From NCBI GenBank assembly GCA_963575745.1, contig CAUYUJ010014627.1:207001-271000 (forward strand): a stretch of 64,000 nucleotides of DNA. The letters run 5' to 3'. Below are positions 1 to 10,861 of this stretch, one piece after another; within the stretch, counting starts at the first letter, position 1; every line of letters starts with the position of its first letter. The DNA comes from Prorocentrum cordatum (taxonomy: Eukaryota; Sar; Dinophyceae; Prorocentrales; Prorocentraceae). The notes beneath the pieces are model-generated. The model did not search any database. It had not been told where the DNA came from and saw nothing but the letters and a program-made list of their open reading frames with translations. Made by a program: the position numbers and the translations under genes.

Positions 1-115
1 GTCGGCGTCGTCGTCGTCGTGGTCGTCGGCGCCCCGATCGTCCACACGGACGACCGCGACGATGACGAACACGGCGACGACGACGACAACGGCGGAGGCG
101 ACGACGAGGGCCCCG
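1..115. repeat. Degenerate GTC/GAC trinucleotide tract at window edge
   Basis: The first 45 bases are mostly GTC triplets and bases 50-115 are mostly GAC/GGC triplets, so the two halves are roughly inverted copies of each other. It continues beyond the window edge. Open frames through it are repeat-encoded. Confidence 0.8.
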
Positions 116-710
116 CCGCCGCGGTCTCTTACCGAAACAATTTTCGTAATCGTCTTTCCCTCCGCGCCGCCACTCTCGTGGCACCTTGAGCGCCTCTGGA
201 GGAGGGAAGCAGGATTGTCGGCCTTCGGCCCACGGCGATCACCACGCTAAGTCGTCAACTGGCGACGCCTTCCCACCCGGGGGCGCCTGGGAGAGCCCCA
301 GGAGGGCCCGGTGGTCGCTAGGGGGGGCCGGCGGGCCTTTGACCAGTCCGAGTTGTCACCCCTCTTTTCGGGCCCCCCCGAGCCTCCCAGACGACCCAGG
401 GGCCAACCCGAATTGTCCGCCGTCCGTGGGCCGAGCTCTGCGGTGCCGCGTGGCCGGCAAAACTATTTTTTGCACCGTCAGCCTAAAATTCTTGCCTTGA
501 TCGTTTGCCTCCATCACGGCGCCTCCTCTGCTCTCTTTTAGCTCCGCGCCCAGGCGCACACCTGCAGCACCTGTCCGCCTGCTTGTGATCCAATGGAGGG
601 GCGGCCACCCCACCGCCCACAGCTGGCGCTTGCCAAGCTGTCCCCCTCGCGCCTGCCAGACAGCCCCTCCTGCCCAGCTCGACTCCTCCTTCGGGCGCGC
701 GTCGCAGCCA
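116..710. other. Non-coding stretch, nothing recognised
   Basis: GC-rich sequence without a credible gene. Short open frames exist in several frames but none resembles a known protein, and no frame stands out by composition. Confidence 0.5.
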
Positions 711-827
711 AGACTTAAGGCGGGCATGTCCTTGTACAGGAAGAATATTCAAAAGTTGCCCTGATATAGTCTGGTGACGTTTTCTCGTGTTCTTAGCGCC
801 GGCAGGAGGACATGCCCCGCCTCAGCC
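711..827. mobile_element. Short inverted-repeat element, family K, copy 1
   Basis: The left arm (711-734) contains GGCGGGCATGTCCT, and the right arm (about 803-827) contains its near complement, AGGACATGCCCCGCC. A second copy with the same arms lies at 51943-52095. Just before the right arm is a pyrimidine-rich stretch ending in GGCAG, so the copy resembles an intron 3' end. No coding capacity. It is best read as a MITE-like or introner-like element. Confidence 0.55.
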
Positions 828-1294
828 GACTTGCTGAAAGCAGGACCACTTTGGGTCCAGGACGGGGCCGCTCCTCGGAGCCAGGACTCTTAGAACACTT
901 CTTGCTGGGACTGTCTTGTCTGAACACACCGGGCTTGTCTTCTGAGCAAGCCGTCAGCGCTGGGTTCTAAGAACCTGTCGTGGTGAGCCTCTTGGGAGTG
1001 CCGGGACGGTCGGTCCCCGCTCACGGGAGGGCGCCGGGCCGCTCGACCCGCCGCCGCGAAGGCGCCGTGTGCGGAGGCCAGGGCCGGGGAGCCTGCCCAC
1101 CGCCAAGGCTCGCCGTGGCCAGGAGAGTCCTCCACCAGGGAGCCAGGGGCGCTCCCGGTGCGGGCGTGGCCGCTTCCGCTCGCGGGCTGGTGGCCGCTCG
1201 CGGGCGTGGCGTGGAGGGCCCCTCCGTGGCTCGCTCCGGCAATCCTCCTGGCAGCACGGCGGCTGTGAGCGAGCGAGCCTGAGATCCCTCGCGT
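828..1294. other. Non-coding; contains a possible family J fragment
   Basis: No gene is supported. Bases 845-890 resemble the family J copies at 48.9 and 57.0 kb (a GGACCACTT start, then GGGCCGCTCCT). A small hairpin around GTTCTAAGAAC is at 963-975. Confidence 0.35.
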
Positions 1295-1452
1295 CGAAAA
1301 CATCGGGAGGCATCGTGAAACATCGCGACTTGAGCCCTGGACCCCATGTTTCTGAGCCATTTTTCGGGCCGGATCCATCTACGCGGGTCCCGGGTCCCGA
1401 ACAAAAGGCGAAAACGCGCGGCTCGAAAAAATTGAGTCGCTGGGATTTCAGG
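1295..1452 (-). repeat. Dispersed repeat family M, copy 1 (inverted)
   Basis: Read on the minus strand, this matches 16530-16695 over about 150 bp. Shared landmarks in order are TTTTTTCGAGCCG, a TTTCGCC block, a GATC block, GAAAAATG, and GATGTTTCACGATG against GATGTTTTACGATG. The two copies are clearly homologous but diverged. No coding capacity. Confidence 0.55.
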
Positions 1453-1826
1453 GGAGCCGAGGTGACCTTGACGGGGAGGGCAGGCGGAGGCCGCTGGATG
1501 CACAGACTGCGCGGCCGTCGCTGCCGCTGAGCGCCAGGGCTCCCGCCGCGCGCCTCGGCCTTTCGGGGGGGCCCTGGAGGCCTCGGGAGCTCTCGGGAGG
1601 CCTCAGGGAGGCGGGAGGATTTTGGAGGCGCGAGCTGTGGGGGGAAGGGTGCGACGGCGACGGTGGCGGCGACGGTGATGTAACGACGACACCGTTGTCA
1701 TACCAGCAGCCGTGGTCGTCATCATCACCAGCGTCGTCGCCACCGCCCTCTTTATAAGCCTGGAACGTGTACTTATCCCCATGATTGGCATCGCCTGATT
1801 TGGGTGCCGATCTTAAGGCTGCCCTT
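1453..1826. other. Non-coding, partly GAC/GTC-like
   Basis: GC-rich sequence with a short CGACGGCGACGG patch near 1648-1690. No gene is supported. Confidence 0.4.
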
Positions 1827-1906
1827 GGTTTCTGAGGGCGCATCCCTGAGATTGTCATCGTATTTTAGCTTGTCAATCTCAGGGGTAGAGAAAAGTTCCT
1901 GGCTGG
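1827..1906 (+). repeat. Dispersed repeat family N, copy 1
   Basis: Shares GGTTTCTGAGGGCGCATCCC, then an ATTGTC-TCGT block and AAGTTC-GGCTGG with 19349-19428. The centre is an inverted repeat (CATCCCTGAGATTG against CAATCTCAGGGGT). It is non-coding and MITE-like. Confidence 0.55.
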
Positions 1907-2336
1907 GTGCCTCCTCGTCATCGTTGTCCGACGTCGTCCAGGCGGGGTTGCTAAAGGTGCCCTTTGTCCAAGGTGCCCCCAGCTTTTCGCTCCATTCTGG
2001 AGCCCCTGGGGCCCTCTGGGGCTCTTGAGGGGTTCTCGGGAGGCCGCGGGGGCCTCCTTGGAGATCCGGGGGGCACCTCGGGCCAGGGGAACTTCTGGCC
2101 ACGTACGACCCTCCTCGTCGTCCTCGTCCGACGCCGTCAAGCCAGCAGGAAGAGCCACCAGCAGCGGAATGCAGCGGGCCCGCAGCGCCGCGCCCGCGCG
2201 CGCGGGCGAGAGCCCCGCGCCAGGCGCCCGTCCTCCGCAGGGGGGGGTTCGGCCGCGGCCTCTCGTTTCGCCTCCCATGATGGATTGGCTGCTGCTGCTG
2301 CGAAGCATCGAAGCCTCATCTCAGAGGAGCAAGAGA
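1907..2336. other. Non-coding stretch
   Basis: No gene is supported. The region holds a few Ser/Arg/Ala-rich open frames on both strands, none recognisable. Confidence 0.4.
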
Positions 2337-2507
2337 GTCAGAGGAGGAAAAACGTACCGATACCGCTGCACTTCCCTCATTTTCTCCTTTTTCGGATCCT
2401 GGAAGGCCTCCGTCGCCATCGTTGGATTCGCCTCGGAATCTTGGTCAGGACGCACCCCTGGAGAGGTCCTGGGAGTGGCGATATCGGTACCTTTTCGGTT
2501 CCCCAAG
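2337..2507 (+). mobile_element. Intron-shaped inverted-repeat element, family C, copy 1
   Basis: The unit begins GTCAGAGGAGG and ends GGTTCCCCAAG. Inside are terminal inverted repeats (GTACCGATACCGCTGCAC at 2354 and TGGCGATATCGGTACC near 2476-2491) around a conserved core with CTCCGTCGCCATCGTTGGAT. Copies at 26258-26430 and 27201-27334 share the GT(C/T)AGAGGAG start and the core. The GT start, pyrimidine-rich tail and AG end are those of an intron. I infer an introner-like element; no flanking exon is established here. Confidence 0.6.
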
Positions 2508-2511
2508 GTTG

Positions 2512-3222
<711 letters not shown>

Positions 3223-3679
3223 TCCAGATTTCCAAGGTCCCCAGGAGCTCCAAGATTCCCGAGTGTTCCACACGTGCCCCAGAAGCGATGGCCGCCAGAT
3301 GCTCTGGAGATCTTGAATCGTACCCTGAGCCAACCCTATCATGACATCATCCTCGTCCAATCAACAACCACTCGAGCGATAAAGAATATTAAATAGTACG
3401 TCGCACCCTGTAGTTGCGGATAAGAGTGATGGGGGCGGGTGCAGGGGTGGTCGCGGGTGGGTTGCGGGACGGGTTCTCGGTGTTGGTTCGCGGGGTGGGT
3501 CGCGGGTGGGTCGTGGGGGCGTCGCGGGGGGGACGACGATAACAACCACTTCACCCTCATGCGCTATGCTTCTATATACCAGACCCAGATCTCCCGCCGA
3601 AGGCGGTCGGGCCAAAACCTTTCCCTGGGCAATTTCCCACTTTCAACTCGCACTTTTTGGGGAGCGCGGTGGAGGTTCG
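3223..3679. other. Non-coding; G-rich patch
   Basis: Bases 3427-3530 are a GGGTCGCGGGTGGG-type G-rich tract that could form quadruplex DNA. No gene is supported. Confidence 0.5.
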
Positions 3680-3886
3680 ACATACGAAGGGTTCGGGCCT
3701 AAGGAGAGGGGCAAGTTGTAGGAACATACGTAAACCAGTAAGGATTCAAGCCCCAGTCGAGGGGCAATCTACAGGAACATAGGCAACACACAAAGGATTC
3801 GAGCCCAAGTCGAGGGACAATCTATAGGAATACACCTAAAGCACGAAGCATTCCAGCCCCAGGAGAGGAGCAATCTCGATCCTCGA
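3680..3886 (+). repeat. Four-copy tandem repeat, about 53 bp
   Basis: Units start near 3686, 3740, 3793 and 3845 and share GGATTCGAGCCC-AGTCGAGG, then GGCAATCTA-AGGAA. Spacing is 53-54 bp, the same length as the unrelated array at 10.9-12.2 kb. Confidence 0.75.
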
Positions 3887-3984
3887 ACCTCGAGGATCGA
3901 GGAAGGAGATACTCCTCGCTCAGGACGGGTCCATGGAACCCCCTCCTGGGGTCAATCCTCGCACTTCTAGCCGCACACGTCGTC

Positions 3985-4540
3985 CTTAGTCGTTGTCGTC
4001 GCCCACCGTAGTCGTCATGATCCTTCGTCGCCGTCGTCCGTCTCCGTCGTCCGTTTTCGTCGTCGTCGAGGTCATCGATGTTGTCGCCAGTCCTCGTCGT
4101 CCTCGCCGTCCGTCGTCGCCGCCCGTCGTTTCCCTCCGTCGTCGTTGTCGTCGTCCGCCCGTCGTGGTTCTCGTCGTCGTTGTCGTCCGCCGTCGCCCGT
4201 CGTCGTCGTCTTCGTCGTCGTCGTCGTCCACCGTCCACCGTCGTCGTTGTTTTCGCCGTCGTCGATGTCCGTCGTCGTCTTCGTCGCCCGTCGTTGTCGT
4301 CCGCCGTCGCCCGTCGTCGTCTTCTTCGTCGTCGTCGTCCGCCCTCGCTCGTCGCCGTTTCCATCGTCGTCGTTGGCACCGCCTGTCGTCCTCGTTCTCG
4401 CCCTCGTCCTCGTCTTCCGTCGTCGTCATCACTAGCGTCGTCATCGTTGTCGTCGTCGTCATCGTCGTCGTTTCTTGCTGTTCTCGTCGTCCGCCGTCGT
4501 TCGTCGTCCTCGTCGTCGCTGCCTCGCCCCCGCCTGCGCC
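3985..4540. repeat. Degenerate TCG/GTC trinucleotide array
   Basis: About 550 bp of GTC/GTT/CGT triplets. It gives long Arg/Ser/Val open frames on the plus strand and Thr/Arg/Asp frames on the minus strand, all repeat products. Confidence 0.9.
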
Positions 4541-5091
4541 TCAGGCCGCCGCGGCGAGGCGGCCAGCGCAGCTCCGGCGGAGCACGGGGCGGCCACCGAG
4601 CAGCTCGGGGCTCTGATGGCCCTGCTCGGGCGGGGGGGCTCAGCTCTGCCGCGGGGGTGTGGGGGGCGTGCTCCCCGTGGGCAGGAGGCCTCTGCAGCGG
4701 CAGGATCCTCCCCAGGGGGAGGAGGAGCAGGAAGAGGAGGATGAGGTGGAGGTGGAGGAGGAGGGGGAGGTGGAGTGGAGGGGGAGAGGGAGGAGGCGGC
4801 TTCCTCCCCGCGGGGGAGGAGGAGGTGGTGGTGGTGGTGGTGGGCGGAGGAGGGGGATGACGCGGAGGGGGATGACGCGGAGGAGGGCGAGGACGAGGAG
4901 GAGGAGGAGGAGGAGGAGGGCGAGGACGAGGGGGGGGTTCAGCCAGAGGTGCATCGCAGTCGGTTGCGTTCGGTGGTTAAGTTTTGTCGGATGTTGTATG
5001 GTTGCTGCGTCGTTGCGCCCGTCGAAGCCGCGTCCGGTCCGTCGGTTTCCATCCGTTTCGGTTTCACTGTAAGCTCGGTCAGTTCGGTCGG
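4541..5091. other. Non-coding upstream flank of LINE A, with a GGA tract
   Basis: 4722-4935 is a purine tract of GGA/GAG triplets. Bases 4936-5091 carry no recognisable feature and lead into the relict spliced leader at 5092. Confidence 0.6.
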
Positions 5092-5113
5092 TCTGTAGCC
5101 ATTTTGGCTCAAG
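5092..5113 (+). other. Relict dinoflagellate spliced leader (DinoSL)
   Basis: The 22 bases match the conserved dinoflagellate spliced leader at 21 positions. The last 20 read TGTAGCCATTTTGGCTCAAG, where DinoSL has a C instead of the first T. That one difference is a CpG to TpG change. DinoSL is added to nuclear mRNAs by trans-splicing, so a genomic copy directly before a coding remnant means an mRNA was copied back into DNA. Confidence 0.9.
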
Positions 5114-6023
5114 TTCGACCCCCGTGTCGCGAGGGCTCGAGCTTGTGGTTCCGCCGCCGTGCCACAACCATCGAGCGGGTGGCCGACGCATCGCGTGTGC
5201 CCTGAGTGTCGAGCAGATGTCCTATCAAATCAGATCTGCTTGCTGCGATGCAGGGACAGCTTCTTGGATATATGGTGCCAGCCCCCGCCGGGATTGCAAG
5301 TTCTGTGGGACGCGCTTTCCTGGGAGATCCAACAGGACAGATGATAAGGAGTCTCGAGTTTGGAAAGATGACGGCGCGAAAAGTGCTGACAAGAAGACGA
5401 CGGAACTAGAGGCGGCTGATTGCGCGCGTGGGGTGGGTCCAGATCCTGCAGCCTCTGCTCATCTTGATGGCGGCGCTTGCCCCGCTCGTAGGCTTGCCGC
5501 TTGCACTTCGAGCTTTAGGAGCGAAACAGGGCCACCTTGAAGGATAAGGATGAGGTGCGTGCTCTCTACGGGGAGTGTTGTATCTGATGAAGATTTATGG
5601 ATTGACAGTGCTGATCCCTTTGCTTCACGTAAGGGCCCTGATGGTTCCACTGAGACAAAGTTTATGGTTGCCCAGCAGGATGACCTCATTCAGGCCCTCC
5701 AGGCCCATCTTTGCAACCTCAAGGGCGTCCGTGCAGCAGTTCCGGGTCGTCGTGACATGGCTCGTGTCCAGGTTCATGTCAACATGGCCAGGGATGCCAG
5801 GAACAAGTTTTTCAGTCCTTCTCAGCACCGTGCTCTTTTGTCTTAGCGGGCCAAGTGTGTTGACAGAACGTTGCAGAAGCTTGATGAGCAGATTGCAGAG
5901 TACACCCAGCATATTGATGATCTCAGAGAGCACCTGGACATCTTGGAGACTGCGCGCAAGAAGCGCCAATCTGAGTTGGAGTCCTGGCACTCTCAGTTGG
6001 AGGCCTTTCCCCAAAGCTCCTGA
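5114..6023 (+). pseudogene. LINE A ORF1-like remnant (zinc ribbon plus coiled coil)
   Basis: One frame runs from the spliced leader to 6023 with only two in-frame stops (5538-5540 and 5844-5846). Its N-terminal part has tryptophan and cysteines ending in CKFCGTRFPG, like the zinc-ribbon start of dinoflagellate LINE ORF1 proteins. The middle has a soluble-looking segment (DEDLWIDSADPFASRKGPDG). The end is a strong coiled coil (LQKLDEQIAEYTQHIDDL, then LREHLDILETARKKRQSE). Such proteins are expected to bind element RNA. There is no obvious ATG near the leader; the first internal Met in this frame, in the segment SVEQMSYQI, is a possible start. Inactive copy. Confidence 0.6.
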
Positions 6024-6582
6024 ACCGGAATAGACCCAGGCAGCCCACCAGGACCATGTTTGTCGGTTTGGCGAACTATCTCCCCGTGGGTGCTCGCGAT
6101 GATCTGTTTTTTCGATGTTGGAATAGTTACCGGAGCATGCAGCAGCTAATGACATTGACCATGATAGGATCCCTCCTCACCTTTCGCCTGTGTGCCCACT
6201 TGAGGGGGGAAGACGAACGGCAGGAAAAGAGAGGAGACAGCAGCTGACATGGAAGTTGAGAGCGCCCCTTGGTCTAAGCTGGGTGTTGCCCCCCCCGCAC
6301 CTGCCAAGGATTCTGCTTGGCTATCGAGCAGACATACGCTAGGGCGGCTCTTGCAGAAGGTCTGGATGATGGCACTTCTTACCCGACTGGGGATTCAGGG
6401 GCAGGGGGGCCGCGGTTTGACACACATTCGCCTTTCTGCCATAATCAGTCATATAGTCATTCATGGGTCTTGTTTTCTGTGAGCGCCACGTCCCATGTGA
6501 ATGCTGACAACTAGATACAGTTCACGCTAGTGCGATGTTGATGCTGTAGCGATACACGAGCTCTGTCGGGCTCCAAACTTTC

Positions 6583-7231
6583 TTGACTCAGCAGGTTTTC
6601 GTGCGCACCGTCTTAGACGGCATGCGCACTTCCTGCAGAACATGTTTTGGATTCGGGGTTTGCCATGCTGCCGCAGTATTCAATGCCTTCTCGGACATGC
6701 CATTTGACAAATGTGTGATATCCCTTCCCTTCGTCGTTGCGTTGTCACGTTGTGGCACGGCATGGTGGGCATGGGCTTCCGTGGGTGAGTCTGCATTGTC
6801 ATGCGGGAGAGGGGGCCGCCGATCGTAACTCCCAGCTGATGGTGCAGGTCGCAGCAGTAGTCACAAGTACCGGGCCTCCTTGCGCTATCGCAGCTGATTG
6901 GGGCATGTCTCTTGGCGATTTGACGGGCACAGGGTTCTTGGAATTTGTGGATGGTATGATCATGGCCCCAGATGGGCACGCGTACGGAAGCGCAGGTGCC
7001 TGCTCCAAAACTGATTACTTCGCGGCCCATCACGCCTCCCAATCTGCAGCATGCAAAGTGCGAGTCCCGCCCCTCATTCCCAAGCACCAGCCAGCGGCCC
7101 CACATGTCCAGGGTTCCGCGGGACGAGATCTGGCCACTGATTCCTGGGAGCTGGTCGTCATCCCAGGCCGCCATCCCCACGGGGTGCAATGCTCAGCCGT
7201 ACCCCTGGGAGTGGTTCCCGAAGCATTCTGA
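6583..7231 (+). pseudogene. LINE A EEP endonuclease fragment
   Basis: The frame 6737-7231 contains ADWGMSLGDLTGTGFLEFVD, then a KTDYFAAHH segment. In dinoflagellate LINE endonucleases the first motif reads (A/G)DWN with a catalytic Asn, and the second is the LDYF block. Here Asn is replaced by Gly, so the active site is broken. The N-terminal half of the fold is scattered over other frames. The enzyme would nick genomic DNA to prime reverse transcription. The DWN-like motif and the ORF order support the call; end coordinates are approximate. Confidence 0.6.
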
Positions 7232-8289
7232 TTGAATCGGCTCACCTGAGATAGCTACTCGACAGTGGCATTCGACGGCTGTTGAAGACTTTGGCTGTGG
7301 AGCCATTTGGAACTCATCAGGTGTCACCGGCATCTCCAGATATGCGGGGAGAGCACCCCACTACCTTGAGTGTATCAGCGTTGTCGTTGCTTCCAGGTGG
7401 AGTTGTTACATCCTTGCAGGAACGCGTTAGCGATTCCTCTCCAACATGGTGGGTGGTCTCTTGTATTCGGCAAAAGCAGTTTAGGGGCTCTCTCGCTGCT
7501 TCTGCAGCCAGCGTCAAGCGCTACTACCCCTCTCGTACAGAATGGAAGCCCGATGATCGCGGTGGCATCAGCGCCTTCGTCGCCTTCCTCCTGACCTGTC
7601 CACCATTGCTTGATTGAGGACTAACTTGCCTGACGTAGCTTCGTTTATGGAGAGGCAGCATCAGTCGACCTCTATCCGAGCGGGTCTTCATGGGTAGCTA
7701 CGTCTGGCAAAGAATTGAGGGGGTGGCAGCTCATTGGTTTGTGAAAGGCAGCATGGATCGGAACGGCTCCGGCGTCGCCCAGAACCCTTCTGCCAGTGGC
7801 CCACCGCGTGGAATTCTTTTGCTCGTCGCGCGAAGGCGACAGAACAGTCCTGGCACGGTATGCGAGGTACCATGTGCCCGCGCGAATCCGCGCGAATTGC
7901 GTGATGTCCTTTGTGAGAATGTGCCCTGGCCTCCTGTCTTGACGGAGCGCCCTGCATCCTGGCCCGCGCCTGCAATGGAAAGATACCGCGGGGCGCGCAG
8001 CAAGATGCGCGGCGCGCCCGCGCGCCTTGATTGGATTCGCCCCCCCACCGCGCCTGATATTCTGGAATATTCGCATCAGACTTGGAGTGCAATGCCTCGT
8101 CTGAGCCGTCTTCTATTCACAAATGCGAGGCTTGCCATTAACCCGCCGCCAACTCCCGACGGAGGAGAACGCGCGGTCGCTGCGTTCACCGCATGCGCCC
8201 GCGCGTTTACACGGCATGTTTGACGCGCGGCGCGCAGCGGGCTCGACTGCATCCTCGCCCATGCATTTAGAGGGTACGCTCAACCATGC

Positions 8290-8760
8290 ATGTCAGCCGC
8301 GAGTATGACGCATGGGCGTCTTGGCTGAGTGCGCAGCGTCTCATGGTCGATCGGCGTTTGCTCTTGTCATGGACATCAAGACAGCATTTGAGCAAGTTCG
8401 CCGCCGGCCCATCTTCCAAAGAGCGGCCGAATTGCTCTGAGCCGCGCGCTGCTCAGAGTGCTTCTTGCTCTGCGTCGTTTTCCGCGAGTTTGCCGCCCCC
8501 CCTCGGGTCGCGGGCGAATGGGCGTCAGCAGCTGTGCCCATCGTCGCGGGGCGTTCGTTTGCAGACTTGCTCGTGCGAGCCATGCGGATCCCAGATCTCG
8601 ACGCAGGTCCGCGTGTCCACCCATCCCTGCGCGCGGGGCCGGTCGCCGATGATCTCCCGTTTCTGAGAGTGGGGGCTGGGTCCCAGGTCGCAAAAATGAG
8701 CCCAAACTCTTCTCGCGTGATAATGAGTTTGCCCGCCTCCCCCTGCCGGGGAAAAAGTTG
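8290..8760 (+). pseudogene. LINE A reverse transcriptase palm fragment
   Basis: One frame carries three RT motifs in order: motif A FALVMDIKTAFEQV (8357-8398), motif B AVPIVAGRSFADLLVRAM (8531-8584) and motif C VADDL (8642-8656). A single TGA at 8438-8440 separates A from B. Beyond 8700 the frame runs into poly-G/C slippage tracts and the thumb is not recognisable. The Asp residues of motifs A and C are intact, so the decay is by stops and frameshifts rather than loss of catalytic residues. Confidence 0.65.
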
Positions 8761-10861
8761 GCGCCGCTCGCGTCGGGCGCCTCGCTGGCGTGGGGGGGGG
8801 GGGGGGCGCTGGCCCCTCTCGTCTTGCAGCTGCCGCGCGTCTCTCTTGAGGGAACTTTGGCATTGCTTCCAGCCGCGTCGAAGCAAGCGAGAGCGGCGCT
8901 CTTCCTGGGTGGATGTCCTTACTTTTTTGGGGGCATCGCTGACGGCGTTCCCATGGAAGCGTCTCGCGCGGTCACTTTGCAGACCTCGTCTGCTGCATTT
9001 CAGGGCCCTGGTCAGATACTCGTGGCTACGTTGCTGCGTCTTGATTAGCCTCTGCCCCCCCCCCCCCGCCGAGTGGAAGACGCCCTGAGGCTTTTCGGCG
9101 GATCTAACGACTACTTCTCCACGCGAAAGAGTGGCCCTAGTGGATCGCGCTGCGAATGCACGGGCCCGGCGGCAGACCTCTGCGAGACATCCGCTGTGGA
9201 GTCGCCGTTCCCCCCCCTCTTCTGGGCCCCATTTGCGCCTCGTAACGCGACGGCTCCAGGGTGGGGCGAGTTCAATTTTCGCGCTCTGGGAGCGTCTCTT
9301 TCGGGGTGCATTGATATTAAGCGCTGGTGCCCCCTGTGCGGTCTTCTCCCTATTACTCACGTTTACCACGCCATGTGGAGGCGTCGCGAAGTGGATGAAT
9401 TCCGAAGGTGCTACGGCGCGACCCTTGCCTTTAGGTTGCGCCTAGCAGCTTGTGCGTACGACTAGCCAGGACTTCCGCGATCGCCTCTGACCCGCGCAGC
9501 GCCGCCGCGGCCGCGGAGCCCGCCCCCCGGCCAGCGCGGTTCTGCGCTCGCGATGGGCCCTTCGGGGGTGGACATAACCCCCCCCCTGAAGCGTCGATTG
9601 GTGAATTGTCTGTCATCGGTTCTCGAGGGGGCGCCGCGGCCATCATTTTCCAAGCTTGCGCCCGCCAGATGTGGACCAGAGGTCGTCCTCACTAAGCCAT
9701 TTTATTTGAGGAGGTTTGTCCATCCCCGATTATTCTCGTCGTCCGCGCACGGGGGTGGCTCGGGAATCTCTGGCCCGTCTCCTCTCGCGACCCTGATTGG
9801 TTGGGGAGTCTGCCTTGCCTCGGGGGCGCGGGCGAACGCTTCCGCGCGTGGCGCTCTCCCCCTGACTGTTCAAGATGTGGCAGGTGCATGGTGGCATGGT
9901 TCTCATTTCTATTGGACGCACGTTGCGCCCAGTCTCGCGCGCGATAACTTCACTGACTGTCTGCGCATAATAGATGCGGGGTGGGGCGGGATGGGGGGGG
10001 GGGGGCAAGTCTTTGCAGCGGCCGCCCGCGGGCGGCTCGGCATTGCATCCTGCTGCGGGAGGTCCACCGCGCACTTTCTGACATTGGCCACCACTTATCA
10101 CGCTCGCAACAGTTCGCTCGCGCAGCCGCATTGCTGCTGGAGGGCGACGCGGGGGTAATCAAGAGGCCCGCGGGCCTGGCCCTTCACTTTAAGAACATGG
10201 TTATGATGGCTCGCGTGATGCGGCCAAGCGTTAGTCACAGCAATTGCTCGGTACATAAGCCATTGTATTGCAAGGATAGTTAAGCATATGCCCAAGGACG
10301 TCAAGCGTTCTGATATGGAACCGCCCTCCTTTCCCTCGGGTCCAACTCATGTCCTGTCTGGAGCTTCCGAAGGTGATCTGCACCAGCATGTGTTGTTCTG
10401 CTGGGGGGGCCTGAGGCGGTCGATTCCGATGCTTTAAATGCTGGGCAGGTGTCGTCTCAAAGCAGCTGCTCTTGCGGTCCAAGTGCGCGAGCCCGCCTGG
10501 CGCTTGGCGGGGTCATAATCTCCGTGTTTGAAAGTGATAGTCTCCTGTATTCGAAGTAGCCGCTACTTTAGAAATTTGGGTAGCCGATCTGAAGCGTCAA
10601 AGCACGGGCAGACCTCGGGCTATTGGGACTGCTTACCGGTTGAATCGTATGCTTGATGAGGCATCCTGGGACTCGCGCGCTAATTGACGAGGTGGGCCCG
10701 ATCGACCGCGCCAGTGTTTTGCATGCGTTCCCCGCCTCTCGTAATGTTCTTACCTTCCAGGCCCTTATTTCGGGCGTAGCCCGAATTTGTTTTTCGCGAG
10801 GTAAACCGACTGAGCTGCACTGAGCTGAACTGAACTGAACTGAACAGACTGGTCGCACCCG
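8761..10861. other. Probable 3' remains of LINE A; no gene supported
   Basis: Several open frames of 70-200 codons lie on the plus strand (the longest at 9553-10158), broken by poly-G or poly-C runs (8792-8809, 9053-9067, 9989-10005). None is recognisable. They may be the thumb and C-terminal part of LINE A. 10812-10850 holds a short CTGAA tandem. Confidence 0.35.

Larger units (their letters stand above)
5092..8760 (+). mobile_element. Decayed LINE-type retroelement A with spliced-leader 5' end
   Basis: Blocks in order are the relict spliced leader (5092-5113), a zinc-ribbon/coiled-coil ORF1 (5114-6023), an EEP endonuclease half-domain (6583-7231) and an RT palm (8290-8760). That is the architecture of dinoflagellate non-LTR elements. 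Stops and frameshifts break every block, so it is inactive. I cannot place the 3' end: sequence to about 10.2 kb holds long frames that may be its C-terminal part. No poly-A tail or target duplication was seen. Confidence 0.7.

Noticed and set aside
1355-1380. GAGCCATTTTTCGGG as another spliced-leader remnant
   Set aside because: Only the GCCATTTT centre matches; it belongs to dispersed family M, whose other copy lacks it.
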